DNA from: Roseburia sp. CAG:309
GTDB lineage: Bacteria; Bacillota; Clostridia; Lachnospirales; Lachnospiraceae
Direction of reading: 5' to 3'
Assembly: GCA_000434115.1 (NCBI GenBank)
Contig: FR893961.1
Coordinates: forward strand, 1 to 8,193
DNA length: 8,193 bases
The position numbers were made by a program, and so were the translations under genes. Under the pieces are notes generated by a model. That model was not told the origin of the DNA and did not search any database. It was given only the letters and a program-made list of their open reading frames with translations. Below, piece after piece: positions 1-4,685 of this stretch; positions within the stretch are counted from its first letter, which is position 1, and each line of letters opens with the position of its first letter.

Positions 1-322
1 TCTGGAGGGACGGATTCTGGTGGCAAATGTTATCTTAAACCGCGTCCATTCCAAACATTTTCCGGATACGGTAAAAGGAGTTGTATTTGCCAACCGCGCA
101 GGAAGATACCAGTTTTCGCCGGTTTCCAATGGAAGATATTACCGCGTGACGGTTTCAGACAAGACAAAAAAGGCGGTAAAACAGGCGCTGGCAGGAAAAG
201 ACATCTCGAAAGGGGCATTGTATTTCATGTGCCGGAGTGCTTCCAATCCGAAAAATGTCGCCTGGTTTGACCGGGATCTCACAAAAGTCGCACAGCATGG
301 CTGCCATGAATTTTTTAAATAG
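1..322 (+). CDS. SleB-family cell wall hydrolase, C-terminal part (5' end outside window)
   Basis: The frame is open from base 2 and ends in TAG at 320-322, so the gene begins upstream of the window; the GTG at 20 is an internal Val codon, not a start. The visible part opens LEGRILVANVILNRV, the helix that normally follows the catalytic Glu of the SleB/CwlJ (Hydrolase_2) family, so the catalytic residue itself is not visible. Family features that can be seen are the YQFSPV block (about residue 33 of the visible part) and a C-terminal WFDRDLTKV...HGCHEFF segment ending in the usual H-x-F. These enzymes cleave peptidoglycan glycan strands, in spore formers often during cortex breakdown at germination. 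The choice between a spore and a vegetative role cannot be made from this fragment. A second family member lies at 2917-3408. The family call is firm; the exact role is inferred. Confidence 0.85.
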   Translation, partial: LEGRILVANVILNRVHSKHFPDTVKGVVFANRAGRYQFSPVSNGRYYRVTVSDKTKKAVKQALAGKDISKGALYFMCRSASNPKNVAWFDRDLTKVAQHGCHEFFK

Positions 323-352
323 ACGGTACGCAGCCACAAATTTTTCAAATAG
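300..352 (+). repeat. Imperfect 30-base-offset direct repeat of the hydrolase gene's 3' end
   Basis: Bases 300-322 and 330-352 match at 19 of 23 positions. The offset is exactly 30 bases, so the second copy stays in the hydrolase reading frame. The first copy ends the protein as HEFFK-stop; the second, after the TAG, would read HKFFK-stop. This looks like an old tandem duplication of the last ten codons, now lying in the untranslated region. The alignment is by eye. Confidence 0.55.
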
Positions 353-359
353 AAAGTTA

Positions 360-388
360 TTGTAAAAGAATAAAAAAAATGTTACAAT
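360..388 (+). promoter_or_regulatory. Sigma-A type promoter for thrC-hisA
   Basis: The -35 TTGTAA is at 360-365 and the -10 TACAAT at 383-388, with a 17-base spacer. TG at 380-381 gives an extended -10. Transcription should start near 395, leaving a leader of about 60 bases before thrC. That is too short for a T-box or threonine attenuator of ordinary size. Confidence 0.7.
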
Positions 389-416
389 GAGAAAGCAATT
401 AGTTTGTGAAAATGCA

Positions 417-447
417 ATGCGTGCCGTAAAGTACGCAGAAATGGAGG
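417..447 (+). promoter_or_regulatory. Short hairpin before the thrC ribosome binding site
   Basis: GCGT (419-422) and ACGC (433-436) can pair around GCCGTAAAGT, directly before AGAAATGGAGG. The pgk leader has a similar arrangement at 4657-4679. The stem is only four base pairs, so a regulatory role is speculative. Confidence 0.25.
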
Positions 448-453
448 AATATT

Positions 454-1935
454 ATGAGTATCATGTACAAAAGTACAAGAAGCAACAGTGAAAAAGTGAC
501 CGCTTCCCAGGCAATCTTAAAAGGTCTGGCAGACGATGGCGGATTGTTTGTGCCGGATTCAATTCCTGCACTGGATGTAGAATTGGAGAAACTGGCAGGA
601 CTTACTTATCAGGAAACGGCATACGAAGTAATGAAACTGTATTTGTCAGATTTTACCAAGGAAGAACTGCTTCATTGTATTCATGGTGCTTATGATGATA
701 AATTTGATACGAAAGAAATCGCACCATTGGTAAAAAAAGACGGTGCGTTCTATCTTGAATTGTTCCATGGAAAAACCATTGCGTTTAAGGACATGGCATT
801 GTCAATCCTGCCATATCTGATGACAACATCCGCAAAGAAAAACGGAGTGAAAAATGAAATCGTCATTTTGACAGCGACTTCCGGAGATACAGGAAAAGCT
901 GCACTTGCGGGATTTGCAGATGTAGAAGGTACAAGCATTATCGTATTTTATCCGAAAAACGGAGTAAGTCCGATTCAGGAAAAACAGATGCTGACACAAA
1001 AAGGAAAAAATACCAATGTAGTCGGAATTATCGGAAACTTCGATGATGCTCAGACCGGTGTAAAACAGATGTTTAATTCCAAGGAACTTGCCAAAGAAAT
1101 GGATGCGGCAGGATATCAGTTCTCTTCCGCAAACTCTATCAATATCGGACGACTGGTTCCACAGATTGTATATTATGTCTATGCGTATGGTCAGCTTCTT
1201 CGTCAGGGCGAACTGAAAGCCGGAGAGAAGATGAATGTTGTCGTTCCAACCGGAAACTTTGGTAATATTCTTGCCGCTTATTATGCAAAAAATATGGGAG
1301 TTCCGATCGAAACCTTGTATTGTGCTTCCAATGAAAATAAAGTATTGTTTGACTTCTTCCAGACTGGTACATATGACCGTAAGAGAGAGTTTATCCTTAC
1401 GACATCTCCATCGATGGACATTTTGATCTCAAGCAATCTGGAGCGCCTGATCTACCGTATTACGGGCGAAGATGCAGCACAGACCAAAGCCTTTATGGAC
1501 GCTTTGACGACAAAAGGCGAGTACAGCATTACGCCGGAAATGAAAGAAAAACTGGCAGATTTTGTCGGTGGATTTGCTTCGGAAGAGGAGACACATGCAA
1601 CCATCAAAGAAGTTTATGATAAGACCGGCTATATTATGGATACACACACGGCAGTAGCAAGCAATGTATATTATCAGAAAGCAGCGAAAACCGGTGTGAA
1701 AACTGTAATTGCATCGACAGCAAGTCCATACAAATTTACAAGAAGTGTCATGGATTCGATTGATGAAAAATACGACAGCATGACAGACTTTGAACTTGTA
1801 GACGAATTAAATAAACTTTCCGGTGTGAAAGTACCACAGGCAATTGAGGAGATCCGTACTGCTCCGATTCTGCATGACAAGGTATGCGATAAATCGGAAA
1901 TGGAAAAAACAGTAAAAGAAATCCTTGGTTTATAG
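454..1935 (+). CDS. thrC: Threonine synthase
   Basis: This PLP enzyme converts O-phospho-L-homoserine to L-threonine and phosphate in the cytoplasm, the last step of threonine synthesis. The 493-residue protein starts at ATG 454, with GGAGG at 443-447 six bases upstream. The PLP-binding lysine is K112 in GKTIAFKDMA. The phosphate-binding loops are TSGDTG (about 142-147) and PTGNFGN (about 265-271), with the family block SSANSINIGRL at 224-234. The N-terminal SNSEKVTASQAILKGLADDGGL segment (residues 10-31) is the substrate-side lid typical of this enzyme. The length fits the longer threonine synthase class (yeast and E. coli-like) rather than the roughly 350-residue Bacillus class. It is followed after 11 bases by hisA and is probably co-transcribed with it. 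The identification is secure. No frameshift or missing key residue is seen. Confidence 0.97.
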   Translation: MSIMYKSTRSNSEKVTASQAILKGLADDGGLFVPDSIPALDVELEKLAGLTYQETAYEVMKLYLSDFTKEELLHCIHGAYDDKFDTKEIAPLVKKDGAFYLELFHGKTIAFKDMALSILPYLMTTSAKKNGVKNEIVILTATSGDTGKAALAGFADVEGTSIIVFYPKNGVSPIQEKQMLTQKGKNTNVVGIIGNFDDAQTGVKQMFNSKELAKEMDAAGYQFSSANSINIGRLVPQIVYYVYAYGQLLRQGELKAGEKMNVVVPTGNFGNILAAYYAKNMGVPIETLYCASNENKVLFDFFQTGTYDRKREFILTTSPSMDILISSNLERLIYRITGEDAAQTKAFMDALTTKGEYSITPEMKEKLADFVGGFASEEETHATIKEVYDKTGYIMDTHTAVASNVYYQKAAKTGVKTVIASTASPYKFTRSVMDSIDEKYDSMTDFELVDELNKLSGVKVPQAIEEIRTAPILHDKVCDKSEMEKTVKEILGL

Positions 1936-1938
1936 GAG
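1934..1938 (+). promoter_or_regulatory. Ribosome binding site of hisA, overlapping the thrC stop
   Basis: AGGAG at 1934-1938 uses the last two bases of the thrC stop codon TAG (1933-1935) and sits eight bases before the ATG at 1947. The arrangement fixes the hisA start and suggests that translation of the two genes is linked. Confidence 0.75.
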
Positions 1939-1946
1939 AAAGACAG

Positions 1947-2720
1947 ATGAAATTTCGACCATGTATCGACATTCATAATGGTAAAGTAAAGCAGATTGTC
2001 GGGGGCAGCCTGCAAGATGCAGGAAATCAGGCGGAAGAGAATTTTGTCTCGGAGATGAGTGCAGCGGATTATGCGGATTTATATAAGAAGAAAAATCTTC
2101 GTGGAGGACACGTCATCCTTTTAAATCCGGTAGGAAGCGAGTATTATGAGGAAGACAGACGGCAGGCAGAAGAAGCCCTTGCTGCTTATCCGGGCGGTTT
2201 GCAGGTCGGAGGCGGTATTACCGTGGAGAATGCGGCGCATTTCATCAAAGCGGGTGCCAGTCACGTAATTGTTACTTCCTATGTATTTGCCGAGGGGAAG
2301 ATTCATTTTGAACGTCTGGAGACATTGCGGAAAGAAATTGGAAAAGAGCACCTTGTGCTTGATCTGAGCTGCCGCCCCAAAGACGGAACCTATTATATCG
2401 TAACAAACCGCTGGCAGAAATTTACCGATCAGCCTCTGGATGAGGCGCTGATGGAAGAGTTGAGCCGGTATTGTGATGAATACCTTGTACATGGCGTGGC
2501 GGTAGAAGGAACGGGAACCGGCATTGACTGTGAACTGGTTCGGATTCTTTCACGGTGCAATAAACTTCCGGTAACATATGCCGGAGGAATCGGATCCTTT
2601 TCAGATCTTGAAAAACTGGAGTCATTGTCCGATGGGAAAATGGATTTCACCATTGGAAGTGCGTTGGATCTGTTTGGTGGAAAAATGAAATTTGAAGAGG
2701 TGTTGGAACACTATTCCTGA
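1947..2720 (+). CDS. hisA: HisA: ProFAR isomerase, eukaryotic (His6) type
   Basis: The predicted enzyme isomerises ProFAR to PRFAR, the fourth step of histidine synthesis. The 257-residue protein is a single (beta/alpha)8 barrel. It opens FRPCIDIHNGKVKQIVGGSL (residues 3-22), a signature of the eukaryotic HIS6 form; ordinary bacterial HisA usually has a shorter I-P-A-I-D-L-type start. Likely catalytic acids are D8 and D139 (in VLDLSCR). Phosphate-binding glycine stretches are QVGGGI (86-91), YAGGIGS (211-217) and TIGSALDLFGG (235-245). Length and motifs match yeast His6 (about 260 residues). It lies 11 bases after thrC with no promoter between, and a terminator follows. No other his genes are in the window. 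By eye its codon choice is richer in G/C endings than that of gap or pgk, which would fit acquisition by transfer but may only reflect lower expression. Confidence 0.9.
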   Translation: MKFRPCIDIHNGKVKQIVGGSLQDAGNQAEENFVSEMSAADYADLYKKKNLRGGHVILLNPVGSEYYEEDRRQAEEALAAYPGGLQVGGGITVENAAHFIKAGASHVIVTSYVFAEGKIHFERLETLRKEIGKEHLVLDLSCRPKDGTYYIVTNRWQKFTDQPLDEALMEELSRYCDEYLVHGVAVEGTGTGIDCELVRILSRCNKLPVTYAGGIGSFSDLEKLESLSDGKMDFTIGSALDLFGGKMKFEEVLEHYS

Positions 2721-2745
2721 ATTTCGAAACAATATTGAACATACC

Positions 2746-2785
2746 GAAAAATGGACGTTTGCAGACGCAACGTTCATTTTTTTTT
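2746..2785 (+). terminator. Intrinsic terminator after thrC-hisA
   Basis: A stem of about ten pairs (GGACGTTTGC against GCAACGTTC, with one bulged T and one G-T pair) encloses the loop AGAC. It is flanked by A-rich bases and followed by nine T residues at 2777-2785. It begins 26 bases after the hisA stop. Confidence 0.85.
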
Positions 2786-2795
2786 GAAAAAAGGG

Positions 2796-2823
2796 TTGAA
2801 ATATTTCTTTTTCATGTTATAAT
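2796..2823 (+). promoter_or_regulatory. Extended -10 promoter of the second cell wall hydrolase
   Basis: The -35 TTGAAA (2796-2801), a 16-base spacer and a perfect TATAAT (2818-2823) preceded by TG at 2815-2816 make a strong vegetative-type promoter. The expected start is near 2830, giving a leader of nearly 90 bases. A second extended -10 look-alike (TG, c, TAAAAT at 2869-2877) lacks a -35. Confidence 0.75.
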
Positions 2824-2830
2824 TATTACA

Positions 2831-2857
2831 TAAATGTTACAAAACGTAACGAAATTT
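2831..2857 (+). repeat. Inverted repeat at the start of the hydrolase leader
   Basis: GTTAC (2836-2840) and GTAAC (2846-2850) flank AAAAC, with outer TAAAT and ATTTA able to pair around a three-base bulge. It lies just downstream of the expected transcription start, so it could be an operator or an RNA hairpin. The sequence does not decide between these. Confidence 0.4.
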
Positions 2858-2872
2858 ATTACAAATATTGCT

Positions 2873-2894
2873 AAAATGATACAGACATCATTTT
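2873..2894 (+). repeat. Hairpin just upstream of the hydrolase ribosome binding site
   Basis: AAAATGAT (2873-2880) and ATCATTTT (2887-2894) are perfect eight-base arms around ACAGAC. The hairpin ends five bases before GGAGG at 2900-2904. It is AT-rich and ends in four T residues, so it could act as a weak attenuator or a temperature-sensitive fold, or do nothing. Confidence 0.4.
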
Positions 2895-2899
2895 GACAT

Positions 2900-2904
2900 G
2901 GAGG
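2900..2904 (+). promoter_or_regulatory. Ribosome binding site that sets the hydrolase start
   Basis: GGAGG at 2900-2904 lies 12 bases before ATG 2917, a rather long spacing. The in-frame TTG at 2893 lies upstream of this site and would translate through it, so ATG 2917 is preferred. Confidence 0.7.
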
Positions 2905-2916
2905 TTAATTTTTATT

Positions 2917-3408
2917 ATGTTTTCAAAAAAAGTATTAAAGACAATCCTTACATTTCTTCTTGTGATCGCATGTGCGGCAGTTAGTCCGGCACAGACATCT
3001 CAGGCAGCAGAAAAATCATATACCAATAATGATTTAAAATACATGGCAGCGATCATCTACTGTGAAGCCGGCAATCAGTGCTACGCAGGAAAAGTAGCTG
3101 TTGGATGTGTGGTTATGAACCGTGTAAAATCTTCCCGTTTTCCAAACTCTGTATTAAAGGTAATCAAGCAGAGAGGGCAGTTTAGTCCGGTCCGCCAGGG
3201 AAAATTTTCAAGAGAGATCAAAAATGTTGAACGTGGAAAATATTCAACCGGAGCCAGAAGACAGTGTATGAAGGCTGCTCAGGAAGTGTTGGAAGGACAG
3301 CGCATGGTGACTTACAAAGGCCGCAAAATGAGCATGAAAAAATACCATTTCTTCAGCCAGAGACTTTCCAGTCCGAAACTTCGTATCAGCGGACATCAGT
3401 TTAAATAA
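2917..3408 (+). CDS. Secreted SleB-family cell wall hydrolase
   Basis: The 163-residue protein begins with a signal peptide: basic MFSKKVLK, a hydrophobic core at about residues 9-24, and likely signal peptidase I cleavage near TSQAA (about 28-31). The mature part is a single Hydrolase_2 (SleB/CwlJ-like) domain: LKYMAAIIYCEAGNQ (40-54) with the probable catalytic Glu E50, AVGCVVMNRV (61-70), RGQFSPV (86-92), and a C-terminal GHQF (159-162). It should cut peptidoglycan outside the membrane. It has no separate wall-binding domain, which is usual for short members of the family. VIAC at 16-19 loosely resembles a lipobox, but the later cleavage site looks better. It is a divergent paralogue of the partial hydrolase at 1-322. 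No terminator separates it from gap, so some read-through into gap is possible. A spore role is possible but not shown. Confidence 0.88.
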   Translation: MFSKKVLKTILTFLLVIACAAVSPAQTSQAAEKSYTNNDLKYMAAIIYCEAGNQCYAGKVAVGCVVMNRVKSSRFPNSVLKVIKQRGQFSPVRQGKFSREIKNVERGKYSTGARRQCMKAAQEVLEGQRMVTYKGRKMSMKKYHFFSQRLSSPKLRISGHQFK

Positions 3409-3447
3409 AAGAAAATAGAAAAAAATGAGAAAAAACGCAATTACCAC

Positions 3448-3476
3448 TTGAAATTTTTAACCAAATTGGTTAGAAT
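3448..3476 (+). promoter_or_regulatory. gap promoter
   Basis: The -35 TTGAAA at 3448-3453 and the -10 TAGAAT at 3471-3476 have an ideal 17-base spacer. The expected start is near 3483, giving a leader of about 60 bases. Both flanking palindromes (3458-3472 and 3489-3506) are placed where a repressor would interfere. Confidence 0.7.
3458..3472 (+). promoter_or_regulatory. Candidate operator between -35 and -10 of gap
   Basis: TAACCAA and TTGGTTA are perfect seven-base inverted arms around a single A. The site fills most of the promoter spacer and overlaps the first two bases of the -10. I do not recognise the binding protein. It does not match CggR, CcpA or Rex consensus sites. Confidence 0.5.
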
Positions 3477-3488
3477 AGACTTAAGAGT

Positions 3489-3506
3489 TTGTAAAAAATT
3501 TAACAA
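3489..3506 (+). promoter_or_regulatory. Candidate Rex box in the gap leader
   Basis: TTGTAAAAAATTTAACAA matches the clostridial Rex consensus TTGTTAA-N4-TTAACAA at 13 of 14 defined positions; the only mismatch is A for T at position 5. It lies a few bases downstream of the expected start, where a bound repressor would block transcription. Rex senses the NADH/NAD+ ratio, and gap is a known Rex target in several bacteria. The rex gene itself is not in this window. Confidence 0.55.
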
Positions 3507-3542
3507 ACACACTTTAAAGTAAATTTTAGGAGGAATCGACAA

Positions 3543-4556
3543 ATGGCAGTAAAAGTAGCGATTAATGGATTTGGACGTATTGGACGTCTTGCTTTCAGAC
3601 AGATGTTTGGAGCAGAAGGATATGAAGTAGTAGCAATCAATGACTTGACAAGCCCTAAAATGCTTGCTCACTTATTGAAATATGACTCATCCCAGGGTAA
3701 ATACGCTTTGGCTGATAAAGTTTCTGCTACAGAGGATTCTATCATTGTTGATGGACAGGAAATCAAAATCTACAAAGAGGCAGATGCAACAAACTGTCCT
3801 TGGGGAGAACTTAAAGTAGACGTAGTTCTTGAGTGTACAGGATTCTATACATCCAAAGAAAAAGCTTCTGCTCATATCAAGGCAGGTGCTCGTAAAGTAG
3901 TTATCTCTGCACCAGCAGGAAACGACCTTCCTACTATCGTATACAACGTAAACCATGACACATTGAAACCAGAAGATACAGTAATTTCTGCTGCTTCTTG
4001 TACAACAAACTGCTTGGCTCCTATGGCTAAGGCATTGAACGACCTTCGTCCAATCAAATCCGGTATCATGAGTACAATTCACTCATATACAGGAGATCAG
4101 ATGACATTGGATGGTCCTCAGAGAAAAGGCGATCTGAGAAGATCCCGTGCAGCAGCAGTAAACATCGTTCCAAACAGCACAGGTGCTGCTAAGGCTATCG
4201 GTCTTGTAATTCCTGAGTTGAATGGTAAATTGATCGGATCCGCTCAGCGTGTACCATGTCCTACAGGTTCTACTACAATCCTTGTAGCAGTTGTTGAAGG
4301 AAAAGTAACTGTTGATGAGATCAACGCAGCTATGAAAGCAGCTCAGACAGAGTCTTATGCTTACAACGAAGATGAAATCGTATCTTCCGATATCATCGGT
4401 GCAACAGCTGGTTCTATCTTCGATGCAACTCAGACAATGGTATCTCCTATGGATGATGGAAATACACAGGTACAGGTTGTATCTTGGTATGACAATGAAA
4501 ACTCTTATACAAGCCAGATGGTAAGAACAATCAAATACTTCAGCGAGTTGGCTTAA
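3543..4556 (+). CDS. gap: Glyceraldehyde-3-phosphate dehydrogenase (phosphorylating)
   Basis: The enzyme oxidises glyceraldehyde-3-phosphate with NAD+ and phosphate to 1,3-bisphosphoglycerate in cytoplasmic glycolysis. The 337 residues match the usual length. The start ATG 3543 has AGGAGG at 3528-3533 nine bases before it. The Rossmann motif is NGFGRIGR (8-15), and D34 in AINDLT is the acidic residue that favours NAD+ over NADP+. The catalytic pair is C153 in SAASCTTNC and H180 in STIHSYTGDQ. The phosphate-site blocks are NSTGAAKAIG (211-220) and RVPCPTGST (236-244); a Val is more usual at C239. The C-terminal signature is WYDNENSY (315-322). Codon use is narrow (ACA, GTA, GCT/GCA, CTT), as expected of a highly expressed gene. 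It has its own promoter with two possible operators, and a strong terminator separates it from pgk. Identification is secure. Confidence 0.98.
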   Translation: MAVKVAINGFGRIGRLAFRQMFGAEGYEVVAINDLTSPKMLAHLLKYDSSQGKYALADKVSATEDSIIVDGQEIKIYKEADATNCPWGELKVDVVLECTGFYTSKEKASAHIKAGARKVVISAPAGNDLPTIVYNVNHDTLKPEDTVISAASCTTNCLAPMAKALNDLRPIKSGIMSTIHSYTGDQMTLDGPQRKGDLRRSRAAAVNIVPNSTGAAKAIGLVIPELNGKLIGSAQRVPCPTGSTTILVAVVEGKVTVDEINAAMKAAQTESYAYNEDEIVSSDIIGATAGSIFDATQTMVSPMDDGNTQVQVVSWYDNENSYTSQMVRTIKYFSELA

Positions 4557-4589
4557 GTTTAAGACAAACACAATTCATATTTGAAACCC

Positions 4590-4625
4590 AAATGGGTCCG
4601 GTCTGTATGGACCGGACCCATTTTT
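4590..4625 (+). terminator. Strong intrinsic terminator between gap and pgk
   Basis: Perfect 14-base arms (AAATGGGTCCGGTC at 4590-4603 and its complement at 4610-4623) enclose TGTATG, and five T residues follow the GC-rich core at 4621-4625. It begins 33 bases after the gap stop and should end most gap transcripts. Confidence 0.93.
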
Positions 4626-4685
4626 AAAATGAGGCGGGGATTCCGCTCAAAATGTTATGCGTGTTACGCGGAAATGAGGTAAATT
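4626..4685 (+). promoter_or_regulatory. pgk leader with two short hairpins and no clear promoter
   Basis: The 60 bases between the terminator and pgk hold a bulged hairpin at about 4631-4648 (GCGG/CCGC core), a GCGT-GTT-ACGC hairpin at about 4659-4669, and a GAGGT ribosome binding site at 4676-4680, five bases before ATG. TGTTATGCG at 4653-4661 weakly resembles an extended -10 but has no -35. How pgk is transcribed is not evident. Confidence 0.4.

Noticed and set aside
20..22. GTG as the start of the first hydrolase
   Set aside because: The frame is open to the window edge, and the residues before it (LEGRIL) belong to the conserved domain.
389..453. T-box or threonine attenuator before thrC
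   Set aside because: The leader is only about 60 bases, and I see no T-box sequence, terminator or Thr-rich leader peptide.
2836..2850. CcpA (cre) site near the hydrolase promoter
   Set aside because: The GTTAC/GTAAC repeat lacks the central CG and flanking bases of the cre consensus.
2893..2916. Upstream TTG start for the secreted hydrolase
   Set aside because: It lies upstream of the GGAGG site, would place that site inside the gene, and adds residues before an already normal signal peptide.
2962..2973. Lipobox VIAC in the hydrolase signal peptide
   Set aside because: The match is loose, and a standard signal peptidase I site (TSQAA) follows at a normal distance. Lipoprotein status is unlikely but not excluded.
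4083..4571. Minus-strand open frame opposite gap
   Set aside because: It has the same Cys/Ser/Tyr-rich shadow composition and lies opposite a secure GAPDH gene.
4581..4609. Promoter with TTGAAA -35 inside the gap-pgk terminator
   Set aside because: The matching -10 would be TGTATG in the terminator loop, only three of six consensus bases, and transcripts would start inside the hairpin.
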